From positions 1 through 33,993 of the forward strand of contig JAFGWI010000181.1 in NCBI GenBank assembly GCA_016937215.1: 33,993 nucleotides of DNA, in the 5' to 3' direction. Within the stretch, counting starts at the first letter, position 1, and each line of letters starts with the position of its first letter. Source of the DNA: Spirochaetales bacterium. GTDB lineage: Bacteria > Spirochaetota > Spirochaetia > SZUA-6 > JAFGRV01. Of the stretch, positions 14,441 to 25,000 are shown one piece after another. Under the pieces are notes generated by a model. The model had not been told where the DNA came from. It made no database searches and saw only the letters and a program-made list of their open reading frames with translations. Both the position numbers and the translations under genes were made by a program.

Positions 14441-16267
14441 ATGTCTAAAGAACCAATTAAAAAATTATTATTGCCGATTCTGGTCGGCTTATTCTTGTTA
14501 AGTATTATTCCATGCTGGGGTTCAGGCAATCATGAACCTTTAAACTCATACAGTGATTTATACGATGCCACTGGTAACTGTAAACCATTACCTTTTGAAG
14601 AAATTGAATTTTACAAACCAGGCATTTTTATCGAATTGGCCCATGAACCAGGTATACTTGGAAATGAAAAAGAACAGGACCTTATCGAGTATCTGCAACG
14701 CGAATTGGAATACTTTTTTTCCAGTTTCAATTATGTAAAGGCTCTGTATCCTGTTTTAAGAACTGCTTTGGACTGGAGAAAATGGGACATCACCGAAGAT
14801 GAACAAAAAATTCTAAACGAGCTCAACGGGAGACTGATGACCAAAGTTAAATATGGTTTATATGAACTGGATAAATACAAATACTCGCTCTTCAAAGGCT
14901 TAAAAATCGAGTCAAAAGAGATTTTCACCTTTGAAGATGAAAAATCAAACCGCTCTTATATGCATCTCTCTTTATTACAAAATGATATACCGGACCAAAA
15001 TTTCTTATTATTACTGCTTTCTTCTGCTTTTACTCTAAGGAATTCAATCGAACCTGTTGATTATATTCTGAATAGAATGTTTCAAATAAAGGGCCTTTCT
15101 CTTAACTGGTCCATGACAGCGCAGCAATGGGTTTTTACCGGAGGCCCCGGCGGCTTACCCTCACCTGCAGATTTAACAGAACTGAGCAGTTTTAAAAATC
15201 CTCTGGAAAGCGATAAAAAACCACAAACTCTCAGTGAGTTTAACTCTATTGTTGACAGCATAAAGAAGCCAGGCCAAAGCGCGGTGGATGTGTATGTGGT
15301 TGACACCATTCCAGACCGTTTTAAACTTCGAATGGCTGATATGTCATATTATTCAGTGAATCCACTTTACCAGAAAATGAGGGATGCTTTGGGAATCCAG
15401 TTTTTCATGAAACAATACAATGGCGGTGATGCTGGTTTTGATTCCATTCCCAATGAAAAATTCTGTAATGCCGATTTATCTGATCACGGCATTTTTATTT
15501 CCGGAATCGTTAACCAGGTTAATCCAGTAGCCAATATTCATTTGCTGGAAGTGTTGAATAAATACGGAAGCGGCTCTCTTTCATCAATGTTATGGGGCTT
15601 TGAAAACATTCTTCAGGAAAGATTAAAAACCAGAATGCCTTTTCTGGTCAATTGCAGCTTAACCACTAAAATCATACCTTATACTCTAAATTACAATTAC
15701 CGAGTCAAATTAATAGAGAAATTCACCGATAGAAACTGGTTTCTTACGCTTTTCTACAGCTTAAGCGAAAATGATATTTTGTTCTCAAGCATGGAATATT
15801 TATTCCAAAGAGTCGCTGAAAAGGGCGGTTTGATCACTGCAGCAGCCGGAAATGACAGCACAAAAAGCAATCACTATCCTGCCGGATACCCTGCTTCGCT
15901 CGGCCAAAGCCATGAGGCCATTCTCGCTGTTGGCGCTTCCGATGACAAGGGGCTCATCGCTTCCTATTCCAATTCACCGGGCAGTAAAGGCATATTAGCC
16001 TATGGCGGGGAATATGGCAGCGATCATATTACTATAACCGGAAACACCAGCCTTTATTTAAGCTCATCCTATCCTTCAACATCTGAGTCAAACAAATTAG
16101 GTTTGGCCAAATGGGCGGGAAGTTCTTTTTCAACCGGGGTAGTGACAGGTGTTCTTTCCGCGATTATGAGCCAAAGCAGCTATATGACACCGGTGAATGC
16201 CAAAAACATTCTACTAAGCTCATGCGATTTAACTTCACAAAACATGTTGAACCTTCCGATTAAATAA
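14441..16267 (+). CDS. Exported subtilisin-like (S8) serine protease with long uncharacterised N-terminal region
   Basis: 608 residues. An N-terminal signal peptide (KKLLLPILVGLFLLSII) exports it. Residues about 30-280 match nothing I recognise and are rich in acidic and aromatic residues. They may be a propeptide or partner-binding domain. The subtilase domain follows with a full set of catalytic residues in order: D288 in VYVVDT, H349 in SDHGIFISG, oxyanion N471 in AAAGND and S562 in AGSSFSTG. The usual GHGTHVAG and GTSMAAP motifs are altered (DHGIFISG, GSSFSTG), so it is a divergent family member. The IIPC sequence is not a good lipobox. The ATG at 14441 has GGAGG 5 bases upstream, better than the in-frame ATG at 14414. 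Single-gene unit with a strong terminator. Confidence 0.82.
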   Translation: MSKEPIKKLLLPILVGLFLLSIIPCWGSGNHEPLNSYSDLYDATGNCKPLPFEEIEFYKPGIFIELAHEPGILGNEKEQDLIEYLQRELEYFFSSFNYVKALYPVLRTALDWRKWDITEDEQKILNELNGRLMTKVKYGLYELDKYKYSLFKGLKIESKEIFTFEDEKSNRSYMHLSLLQNDIPDQNFLLLLLSSAFTLRNSIEPVDYILNRMFQIKGLSLNWSMTAQQWVFTGGPGGLPSPADLTELSSFKNPLESDKKPQTLSEFNSIVDSIKKPGQSAVDVYVVDTIPDRFKLRMADMSYYSVNPLYQKMRDALGIQFFMKQYNGGDAGFDSIPNEKFCNADLSDHGIFISGIVNQVNPVANIHLLEVLNKYGSGSLSSMLWGFENILQERLKTRMPFLVNCSLTTKIIPYTLNYNYRVKLIEKFTDRNWFLTLFYSLSENDILFSSMEYLFQRVAEKGGLITAAAGNDSTKSNHYPAGYPASLGQSHEAILAVGASDDKGLIASYSNSPGSKGILAYGGEYGSDHITITGNTSLYLSSSYPSTSESNKLGLAKWAGSSFSTGVVTGVLSAIMSQSSYMTPVNAKNILLSSCDLTSQNMLNLPIK

Positions 16268-16291
16268 GGAAGAGGCGATATTTGTGAAAAT

Positions 16292-16332
16292 AAAAGCCCC
16301 CCTGATCCCTTCAGGAACAGGGGGGCTTTTTT
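16292..16332 (+). terminator. Intrinsic terminator after the subtilase gene
   Basis: A 13-bp perfect stem AAAAGCCCCCCTG / CAGGGGGGCTTTT (16292-16304 with 16318-16330) ends in Ts and begins 25 bases after the stop codon. With A-runs on the left side it could also work from the minus strand for the diguanylate cyclase transcript. Confidence 0.9.
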
Positions 16333-16417
16333 AAACACTAAATAAGTTTATCAATAAACACTTCAAAGCATTGGATACAAAATATTTGTTTAGCAAACTC
16401 ATTTTTCAGCTTTTATC

Positions 16418-16570
16418 GCGTTAGGGATTGCAGCGAAAACCCCGCAGCAGACCGCTGTTTTTAATCATTCGCCCCACATTCCGCTGTCCCGAATTCTTTG
16501 GACAATCACAGGGGTGAATACAGGTTCTGCGAGGAGTTGAAGCGAAAAGCCCGACCCCATGAAGCCAGGC
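16418..16570 (+). repeat. Modular hairpin repeat, variant copy with different interior
   Basis: Box A GCGTTAGGGATTGCAGCG (16418-16435) is close to the other copies, but the interior differs. It has an AGCG...CGCT dyad (16432-16460) and later GAAGCGAAAAGCCCGACCCC (about 16548-16567), related to the GCCCGGCC segment of other copies. A 92-codon minus-strand frame covers 16421-16699 but has no ribosome-binding site, follows the repeat and resembles no family, so I do not call it. The remaining bases to 16699 show nothing I recognise. Confidence 0.6.
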
Positions 16571-16699
16571 ACGGTTTGTATCATTTGTACTGAAATGAAA
16601 CAAACCGCTCATAAAAAAGCGGAATGGGGAAACGCCCAGATAAGCCATTGCCAAACATATACGATATAAATTAATACAAAAAAACCTTGCAACTTTCAT

Positions 16700-17611
16700 T
16701 TAAAAAGGTAAATCATCTTTAACCAGACAATTTCGACCCTTTTCTTTCGCTCTATACAAATTATTATCCGCTTTTTTCACAATTTCCTCAAAAGAAACAT
16801 CGCGCCGAGGCACCATAGTAGTAATACCCATACTCATGGTAACATAGGGAAGGATATCAGAGGCTTCATGGGGAATTTTAATTTCATGGAGTTTCTTGAT
16901 AATCGATTGTCCTGTGTGCTCCGCCCCCGGCATGCCTGTTTCGGGTAGAACCAGTATGAACTCTTCGCCCCCGTAACGCGCGGCTATATCCATGGGTCGC
17001 TTAATGGATTGACGCAAGACACTTGCCACTCGAACCAGGCATTGATCGCCCATCTGATGACCGTATGTATCGTTATATTTTTTAAAAAAATCAATATCAG
17101 CCAGTATAACAGAAAGAGCTTTCTGAGACCTTACGCTGCGAAACCATTCTTTTTCCAGAAACTCATAAAGATACCTACGGTTAAAAAGATTGGTTAACTG
17201 GTCATGAATAGCCATGGAAAAAAGAAGATCCCTCTGGCGTTTCAAAAGCAAATGATTTCGGATACGAACTTTTGCGATCTCCGGCCTAAAAGGTTTGGAA
17301 ATATAATCTACGGCTCCCGACTCAAAACCCTTCTGCTCATCCTCATCGGCGCCAAGGGATGTAATAAAAATAATAGGAATATCCTTGAGTTCCGAATTCT
17401 TCTTAAATTCGCCAATAACCTCAAAGCCGTCCATATCAGGCATCACCACATCAAGCAAAACAATATCTGGTAGATTCAATTCAGCGATCTCTAATCCCTT
17501 TCGGCCATTAGTGGCAAAATACACTTCATATTCATCTTCCAGTATTGAATTCAAAAGTTGAATATTCAATTTCGAGTCATCAATTATCAAAACCTTTTCT
17601 TTTTTCAACAC
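16700..17611 (-). CDS. Response regulator with GGDEF diguanylate cyclase output
   Basis: 303 residues. Residues 5-125 form a receiver domain with acidic pair D11-D12, phospho-acceptor D54 in VLLDVVMPDMDG and a conserved SKPF lysine. Residues about 140-298 form a GGDEF domain with active-site GGEEF at 214-218, substrate motif DIDFFKKYNDTYGH and an inhibitory site R205-P-M-D208 exactly five residues upstream. It should therefore make cyclic-di-GMP when phosphorylated, with product inhibition. The start is a GTG at 17611, 14 bases after the upstream kinase stop, with AAGG about 11 bases before it. It is almost certainly co-transcribed with that hybrid kinase, which is its likely phosphodonor. 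Confidence 0.92.
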   Translation of the reverse strand: MLKKEKVLIIDDSKLNIQLLNSILEDEYEVYFATNGRKGLEIAELNLPDIVLLDVVMPDMDGFEVIGEFKKNSELKDIPIIFITSLGADEDEQKGFESGAVDYISKPFRPEIAKVRIRNHLLLKRQRDLLFSMAIHDQLTNLFNRRYLYEFLEKEWFRSVRSQKALSVILADIDFFKKYNDTYGHQMGDQCLVRVASVLRQSIKRPMDIAARYGGEEFILVLPETGMPGAEHTGQSIIKKLHEIKIPHEASDILPYVTMSMGITTMVPRRDVSFEEIVKKADNNLYRAKEKGRNCLVKDDLPF

Positions 17612-17625
17612 CCTTACAACTACCT

Positions 17626-20600
17626 TTATCGAGGATTAAACTTCCCCAAAATTTCGGAAAAGCCATCTTCTGCTTTGGGAAAATCCAAATCTTCAATATC
17701 CTCCCTTATTTGTTCAAGCAATTTGTGATCAATAAACTTAAAATTATTTTCAAGACGCGCGAGCAATAACCTTGCTGTTTTAACCGCGGTGAAATCATTT
17801 ACACGAAGTTTTTTTTGCAGAGCAATTATTTCACTTTTCATATCCTGGGGCTTGGGTTCTGTTTCATAACCAAAATATTCCATAACAGCCATCTTTTTTT
17901 CAAAAATATCCACTATTTTCTGCAATTCCGGTACAAGATCGGAAAGCTGCAAAGAAATGGAAAAAACATTAATATGTACACCTTCATCCTGAGCATTCAT
18001 TTTTTTATAGATCTGCTTCAGATAATCATAGAACTCGAAAGCCCCCACATTATAAGCTGAAGGAATAAGGGTATGAACGATTTTTCGTACTTTGTCGATT
18101 TCCATTTCCCTGAAATAATCCTTTTCGGTCATGGGTGAATATTGTTTAATAAAAAGCTTAATCAAGCGTATATAAAGACTATAATCATGATTAATTTTTT
18201 CCAACACCTTATCCACGACAACCATTCTCATGGAACCAAGCTCCTTAGAAAGATTATCGCGATTACCCTCTTCGATAAGGGAATTGCCTGGTTTCAAATC
18301 TTGTTTCAAATTTAATGCTTCTTTTATCTTATCCAATAACAAAGGGAGGCTGATGGGTTTGCTTACATGCCCATTCATTCCGGCTTCGATAGATTTCGCG
18401 ATTTCTGTTTCAAAGGCCAATGCTGTTAAGGCGATTATGGGAGTAGCTTTTTTATTCTCCGACTTTTCTATTTTTCTAATTTCTTTTACAGCCGAATAAC
18501 CATCTAGACCCGGCATTTGAATATCCATGAGAACCAAATCATATGATGATTCCTTATACTTTTGAATCGCGTCATAACCATCCAAAGCTTCAGTAACTTG
18601 AACACCAAAGGGTTCCAGAATTTTATGCAAAATCACTCGGTTAAGTTCATCATCTTCGACGAGCAAAAACTTATAGCCATTTAAAAAAGGTGAATGGTCA
18701 GCTGTATTCGATTGAAGAGTCTCAATCCCTTCTTTATCCCAAAACTCAGGTTTCGCGATCATCAATGGTAATTTCACAATAAAAACCGATCCTCCTTCGG
18801 GATTATCGTCAATCACGATTTCTCCGCTCATTACTTCAATAAAACTTTTACAAATAGAAAGCCCTATTCCTGTACCTCCATATTTTCGAGTTGTTGAAGA
18901 GTCCACCTGGGTAAAACGCTCAAAAATAACCGACTTTTTTTCATTACTAATACCAATTCCAGTATCGATTATTTTTATGATAATTTCCTGAAAATCCGGT
19001 GTTTTTTTTCCGGCTTCAATATAAATTCGAATACCACCTGTGTGAGTAAATTTAACCGCGTTTGAAAGAAGATTCATCAAAACCTGCTTAAGACGATGGG
19101 GATCGCCTATAAAATGGTCCTCCACTGAAGGATCCTTTTTGTAAATCAAATAAATACTTTTTGAAAAACACAAATCTTCGATTATGTCGGTAATTTCTTT
19201 CATCATTTTATTAAGTTTAAAAGGAATACTTTCCAGCACCAATTTGCCGCTTTCTATTCTCGACAAATCCAGAACATCGTTTATAAGAAGCATCAGTAAA
19301 TGGCTGCTATCTTTTAATCTCTGAACATAGGATAACTGCTCCTGGTTTAATTCTGTGGCTTCCAAAAAACCAAGCATATACACAATATGATTCATGGGTG
19401 TCCGAATCTCATGGCTAATATTTGATAAAAAGTAGCTTTTTGCCCTGTTAGCCTCTTCTGCTTGCTCTTTGGCCAACTTTAAATCAAATTCATATTCTTT
19501 GCGGGAATTGATGTTCTGGGTTACCCCAATATAATGGGAAACCCTGTTTTCCTGATCAAAAATCGGGGAAATATTAAGAAGATTCCAAAAGGACTCACCG
19601 TTTTTCTTGTAATTCAGAATTTCAACGGTTATGGCTTCTTTGTCTTTTAATGCTTTGGATATGGCCAGGATTGTTTCTGGGTTTGTATCTTTACCGTGAA
19701 GAATACGCAAGTTGTTTCCGATTAACTCTTCAAGAGCATATCCAGTTATCTTCTCATAGGACTTGTTAATAAAAATAACAGAACAATCATTTTCAATGGA
19801 ATCAGTGATTACAATCCCTTCCTCGGTGGATTGAATGGCCCTTTCCTGAAGCCTTAAAAGCTGCTCAAGCTTTTTCCTCTCCTCATTTTCCTTCACCAAC
19901 TCTTCATTAGCGCTGATTAATTCCTGGGTCCTTTCCTTAACACGTATTTCCAGAATATCTTTGCTTTCGCGAAGAATATGCATGGTAACCTTTAAACTGG
20001 AACTGGTTTTTTTGAAATTTTCAATCAGCTCCGCGACTTCAATCATTCCGGTTTCCGGCCATGAAATAGTCTGATTGTCCTGAATCTCTTCGGTCAAATT
20101 CACCGTCACTTGCTGTAACACCATAATCGGCCGCAGTAATTTTTTGGAAACAAATAAAGCGATAACAATAGATAAAATAATCAATCCCAGCATTATTGAA
20201 AAACCGATAATATAAAAGCCAGTCAAACGAAAAATGTAAGCACCAGCCGGTTTTTCAACAATCAGCGACCAGCTCCCCCTATAACCAACAGGAATCATCC
20301 GGAAATAAATGGAATTATTCCATTTTTCCATGGAAGACAATTTTTCATATCCCCTTTGATAACCATGAAAAATATTATCATTCATCTCATTCAAAAGCCA
20401 ATAATTTCTCGGAATGTAATGAGAGAGATTTTCCTGATCCAAGGTAGAAGCGATGATATTCTTTTTTTTATCAACAAGTATTCTATCGATCGTAGTGGAA
20501 TTATGTAGGCGCTTAAGAAGCGTATTCAGATAATCAAGTTTTAATAATCCAAACACAAACCCCCTGAATTCATCATTATTAATAATTGGAGCGCATATAG

Positions 20601-21579
20601 GCACCATGGGTTCGGAACCCCCGCCTTTTTTCGGATAAACATCGCAAACAAGTGGTTCAACGGTATCTCTTAGCTTATTAAAAAAATCCCTGTCAAAAAA
20701 ATCCAAGCCAACACTTGATTCACCCGATTCGCCTAATTCAGGATAAAAACCAATAGTCCTTCCATTCTCATCAACCACATAAATTGATTGAAACTCGGGG
20801 TTCTGGCCAAGAGTCAATTCCAGAATTTCCTGGAGTTTCTCTGAGTCGTGAGCATCTTTTTTTTGTAAAACACCCGATAAAAGGGAAATCCCATTCACCT
20901 TATTGTAGATCCAGTCATCTATTCCAGTCGCCAGTTCGCTGGAATCGCGATTCAAGGAATCAACAATCTCCTTTTCAATATGCTGAAATTCATTCTTTCC
21001 GAAAATATAAATCAAAATGGTAATCGGGACACTTAAAAACAAAATAAACAAAACAAAAAGCAAGTCCCTCACCCTATACCTTCGAATTTTATCCCTTGGC
21101 TCATTATTTTGAAGCTGATTAAAGACAAAATTGAAAATAACATAAGCGATTAATATATTTAAAATACCATTGGCGCATTGTTTTAATGCCACAAACACTA
21201 GCGATACCAGCGAAATATCCATTACAAGGCGGTAAAAAACAAAAACCAGTGGAATACCAATAAAAGCCCAAAAACCCATATTAATAAACACAATATGAAC
21301 CGTGATTTTTTTGAAAAGCAACGCGGTCACTAACAATTCCAAAACAAATATGATGACAGCAAAAGGATGATTCCACAAAAACAAAGTACAAAGCGAGCTG
21401 AGAAGGGCCACAGGAAGAGCCGGAAGCAAACCGAATCGAAAAAAAACAAGAAAAGTCCCGATTGATCCGAACAATAAATCCGCTCCAAAAAAAAGAGGAA
21501 CCGCGAAAAAATTTCCAGCAAGAGAAAAGGCCAATAAAAGCAAATACTCAAAACACAAAATTAGCTTATTTCTTTTCAT
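17626..21579 (-). CDS. Multi-domain membrane hybrid histidine kinase (multi-TM, Cache, PAS, kinase, receiver, Hpt)
   Basis: 1317 residues from the ATG at 21579. Order: about six membrane helices (10-190, including FFGADLLFGSIGTFLVFF); a further helix; an extracytoplasmic dCache-like sensor (about 200-470); a helix; a HAMP-like and coiled-coil linker; a LOV-like PAS (about 585-695) with L624 where LOV proteins have the reactive Cys; kinase with H723 in SNISHEIRTPMN, ATPase motifs DTGIGI and GTGIGLSI; a receiver with D1019 in LMDIQMPG; and a degenerate Hpt with H1169 in VHTLIPSAYNVGA. Ligands probably include small organic acids or amino acids (Cache, inference). The frame extends to 21786 but its first codons lie in a hairpin repeat. 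Neither start has a good ribosome-binding site. It is followed by the GGDEF regulator. Confidence 0.88.
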   Translation of the reverse strand: MKRNKLILCFEYLLLLAFSLAGNFFAVPLFFGADLLFGSIGTFLVFFRFGLLPALPVALLSSLCTLFLWNHPFAVIIFVLELLVTALLFKKITVHIVFINMGFWAFIGIPLVFVFYRLVMDISLVSLVFVALKQCANGILNILIAYVIFNFVFNQLQNNEPRDKIRRYRVRDLLFVLFILFLSVPITILIYIFGKNEFQHIEKEIVDSLNRDSSELATGIDDWIYNKVNGISLLSGVLQKKDAHDSEKLQEILELTLGQNPEFQSIYVVDENGRTIGFYPELGESGESSVGLDFFDRDFFNKLRDTVEPLVCDVYPKKGGGSEPMVPICAPIINNDEFRGFVFGLLKLDYLNTLLKRLHNSTTIDRILVDKKKNIIASTLDQENLSHYIPRNYWLLNEMNDNIFHGYQRGYEKLSSMEKWNNSIYFRMIPVGYRGSWSLIVEKPAGAYIFRLTGFYIIGFSIMLGLIILSIVIALFVSKKLLRPIMVLQQVTVNLTEEIQDNQTISWPETGMIEVAELIENFKKTSSSLKVTMHILRESKDILEIRVKERTQELISANEELVKENEERKKLEQLLRLQERAIQSTEEGIVITDSIENDCSVIFINKSYEKITGYALEELIGNNLRILHGKDTNPETILAISKALKDKEAITVEILNYKKNGESFWNLLNISPIFDQENRVSHYIGVTQNINSRKEYEFDLKLAKEQAEEANRAKSYFLSNISHEIRTPMNHIVYMLGFLEATELNQEQLSYVQRLKDSSHLLMLLINDVLDLSRIESGKLVLESIPFKLNKMMKEITDIIEDLCFSKSIYLIYKKDPSVEDHFIGDPHRLKQVLMNLLSNAVKFTHTGGIRIYIEAGKKTPDFQEIIIKIIDTGIGISNEKKSVIFERFTQVDSSTTRKYGGTGIGLSICKSFIEVMSGEIVIDDNPEGGSVFIVKLPLMIAKPEFWDKEGIETLQSNTADHSPFLNGYKFLLVEDDELNRVILHKILEPFGVQVTEALDGYDAIQKYKESSYDLVLMDIQMPGLDGYSAVKEIRKIEKSENKKATPIIALTALAFETEIAKSIEAGMNGHVSKPISLPLLLDKIKEALNLKQDLKPGNSLIEEGNRDNLSKELGSMRMVVVDKVLEKINHDYSLYIRLIKLFIKQYSPMTEKDYFREMEIDKVRKIVHTLIPSAYNVGAFEFYDYLKQIYKKMNAQDEGVHINVFSISLQLSDLVPELQKIVDIFEKKMAVMEYFGYETEPKPQDMKSEIIALQKKLRVNDFTAVKTARLLLARLENNFKFIDHKLLEQIREDIEDLDFPKAEDGFSEILGKFNPR

Positions 21580-21766
21580 AGTTTTTTTAAAAAACATACT
21601 CCAATTAAAATTGTAGGGATTCAAACCTCGGTTGTCAATAAATCCTGGTTTCAACACAGGATTTTCACGCCAATAGGCAAAAATTTTCATGTTCACTAAG
21701 AGAATTCCACTATTAAATAAAAAACTCCAAAGTGATATAATTATCATAATGATATTTTGGGCGTTT
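21580..21766. other. Leader of the hybrid kinase gene
   Basis: The open frame of the kinase runs on through this interval on the minus strand, with alternative ATGs at 21597 and 21690. GGAG lies just one base upstream of the 21597 ATG, too near to serve it. The interval could be coding or leader. Its sequence is AT-rich and lacks a clear promoter. Confidence 0.35.
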
Positions 21767-21906
21767 CCTTTTGAAGAGTACTTCAAAAGGCCGGGCTTTT
21801 CAGGGCTTCGCTATCGCTGCGAACAACCATGCGGCTGAAAACGCCGCATGGTTGTTGGCTGCGCCTGTTTTGAAAAACAGGCTTGCCCCCTTACAATCCC
21901 TAACGC
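21767..21906 (-). repeat. Modular hairpin repeat, minus-oriented copy
   Basis: Read on the minus strand: box A GCGTTAGGGATTGTAAG (21906-21890); hairpin 1 with GCCTGTTTT arms (21863-21871 with 21874-21882); hairpin 2 with a perfect 14-bp stem AACAACCATGCGGC (21822-21835 with 21843-21856); box B CGCAGCGATAGCGAAG (21821-21806); a GCCCGGCC element; and a last 10-bp hairpin CCTTTTGAAG (21767-21776 with 21781-21790). Element order is the same as in the copies at 6741-6930 and 33879-33983. It covers the first codons of the longest reading frame of the hybrid kinase, which argues for a downstream start. Confidence 0.82.
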
Positions 21907-22087
21907 TTGGCCTTGGTCGTCGCGCGAACTTAAAACAGGAAAGGGTTGCCAGTGAATAACTTGCTCAAACCCTTTATAGACCCTATCAGGAAAGTTAAAA
22001 AATTCCCAATAATGGTCAGGCAACAATTTCAGCACAGGAAAGCGAAACAGCCATAGCATAAAATTTAAAAGCACATGAGGTAACAAA

Positions 22088-25000
22088 ATGTCTTTATTAA
22101 AAAAAATAATGATCACTTTATTCATGACAATCACATTCTGGGGAAACGCGCAAAACAACTGGGAAAAAATTCCATTAAAAAATGGTGATGGCTCTCCTCT
22201 ATACGATTACGCGACAGTTTTAGCCAGAAGCATACTATTTTATGATGCCAATCATTGCGGGCCCGATGTAACTGAAACAAACCGCTTTTCATGGCGTGGT
22301 GACTGCCACATTCATGATGGCTTGGAATGGACATTTGAAAATGGCGAAACACGATGGGTCGATACCACCGGCGGATACCACGACGCGGGCGACCATATCA
22401 AATTCGGTATTACCAATGCTTACGCGGCCTCATGCCTAGGCTGGGGATTTCTGGAATTCCGTTCTGCCTTTGAAGAAACAGGCCAGGATGTCTGGATATT
22501 GCGTGCCATTAAGCGGGCGACTGATTTTTTCATCAAAAATCATATTGAACCGGAGGTCTTTATTTACGGCGTCGGCTCAAGTGAAGATCACAATTTCTGG
22601 GGCCCTCCCGAACTCCAAAGTGATATTACCAGCCCCAGGGACATACAAATGGCCACCCCTAACGAAGCTGCTTCAGACATTTGCGGCAACACAGCCGCGG
22701 CCCTTGCCTTAATGGCAATAAACTACAGGCATATCGACCAGGCTTATGCTGATGAATGCCTTGCTCATGCCCGGGATATTTATTCTTTGGGCCGCAAATA
22801 CCTGGGCTTGGGAAATGGCCTTTCTTTTTACCCCCCATCGATTTACTGGGATGATTTAGCCTGGGGTGCCATTTGCCTCTATGCCGCGACAAAAGAAAAT
22901 TATTATCTGGACCAATTCAACGAAATTATCGGCCCTGACTGCGCGGGACTCGATAAGGATACTAACCGTGACAATGGAATCGACTGGAACAATCAATGGA
23001 CCCAATGTTGGGACGCGGTTTGGGCTGGTGCATTTGGTATGGCAGCCCGAACAACTGAAAAACCGGTCTTTATCGCCCAGGTAAAATCCAATCTGGATTT
23101 CTGGCTTTACAATTTAGCCGAATCTCCCGGCGGCTTGAAATATCTTACCGAATGGGGTTCGCTTCGTTATTCTTCAGCTGCCGCCTTAACATCCCTTGCA
23201 TTTTATAATGCCTTTCCGACTAAGGAAAATGAAAAATACCGCGACTTTGGGGCTTCTCAAATCAACTATGCCTTGGGTTCCAATCCCATAAACCGCTGTT
23301 ATGTTGTTGGAATCAATGAAAATTCAGCCATCCATCCCCATCATGACGCGGCACACGGCTCAGATACCGGTTTTCTTGACGATCCGCCCTTTCATAAACA
23401 TGTGCTTTACGGCGCTCTGGTAGGCGGACCGGGAATAAATGATCAACATCATGATTTAATCGATGATTTTGTTCAAAATGAAGTTTCTATTGATTATAAC
23501 GCCTGTTTTGTCGGAGCATTAGCAGGAATGAGGCATTTTTTCGGACGCGCGCAAATGCCGGAACCCGATCCAGAACCGGAACCGCCAGCTGAAGAAATTT
23601 TCGTGGAGGCCACAATTAAAAAGGACACCAGCGAGCGCACCCAGGTTACCTTTTATATTCATAACCATAGTACCCATCCCCCTCATTTTGAAACGCAATT
23701 AAGCTACCGCTATTTTGTCGATCTTTCCGAAGTATTCGAACAAGGCTACAATATGTCCAATCTGAAAGTAGAAACAGTGGTCAATGAAAAATCCTCGGCA
23801 GTACTGGACCCGGAATTCCAACCCTGGGATGAGCTTCATCATATTTACTATCTTGAAATTTCTTATCCCGATGTACTTTTATACAATAAACGGGAATTCC
23901 AACTGGGTATTATTTTTATTACCCCCAATTACAAAGGACAATGGGATTCCTCTAATGATTTTTCTCGTCAAGGATTAGGCGAAACACCGGTGAAAGCCCT
24001 TAGCGTTCCTGTTTACCGGGCTGGAAAACTTATTTGGGGAAAAGAGCCCTACAAGGATACCATCCCGCCCTTGGCGCCTCAAAACCTCACCGCTTCGGCA
24101 AGCGGCAGCTTTCAAATCAATCTCAACTGGGACCAAAACAAGGAAAGCGATTTTGATCACTATAATATCTACGCCGCTAGAACTCCCGATTTTTCAACAA
24201 GCATAAATACTTTTGCGGGAAAGTCAGTCTCCAGCAGCTTTTCACATACAGGACTAGACAAACAAACCGAATATTACTATCAGGTAACAGCTGTTGATAC
24301 AAGCTTGAACGAAAGCCTTCCATCAAAAATAATCTCAGCCATAACCGGGATTCCAGATAAAGACCCCCCCGAAGCGCCTCAAGCGTTAAGTATTTCGGCA
24401 GTAACCCATAACAGCATCACCCTTTTATGGTTACCCAATTCCGAAAATGACATCGCCATTTATAATATATATCGTTCCGACAAAAACTCCTTTTTACCAA
24501 ACCCTGAAAACCTTGCCGGACAAAGCCTGAAAGCTCCTTTTGTGGATCAAGGGCTGAAAGCCAACACCGAATATTTTTATATAATTTCAGCCTTTGATAC
24601 CAGTGGAAACGAAGGAGCCCTTTCATCTATGGCTTCAGCCACAACACTGATGCCGCCGCCTGCAAAAATCCGTCTCAAATACAAATGTATGGCAACAGAA
24701 AATACAAGCATCGAATCCCGCTTCAACCTGAACCTTATTAATGAAGGAACTGAAACCCTGGACCTTTCCCAAATAACAGCACGATACTGGTTAAGTTATC
24801 CCGGGGATTTATCAAATCTTACAGCCCGCTGCGACTATTCTGATTCCAATCAACAAGGTTTTACTTTCCACTTTGGCGAAGAAAATAGCATGACTTTTCT
24901 GGAAATAGGCTTTAATTCCATGATCAATATTCCGACCTGGTTAGGAGGTTCCGGCAGTCCTCTGACCATGCCCGCGGGAGCCCAATTAGGAGAATGCCAG

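Noticed and set aside
16421-16699. 92-codon minus-strand open frame
   Set aside because: It coincides with a repeat copy, lacks a ribosome-binding site and has low-complexity, repeat-derived sequence.
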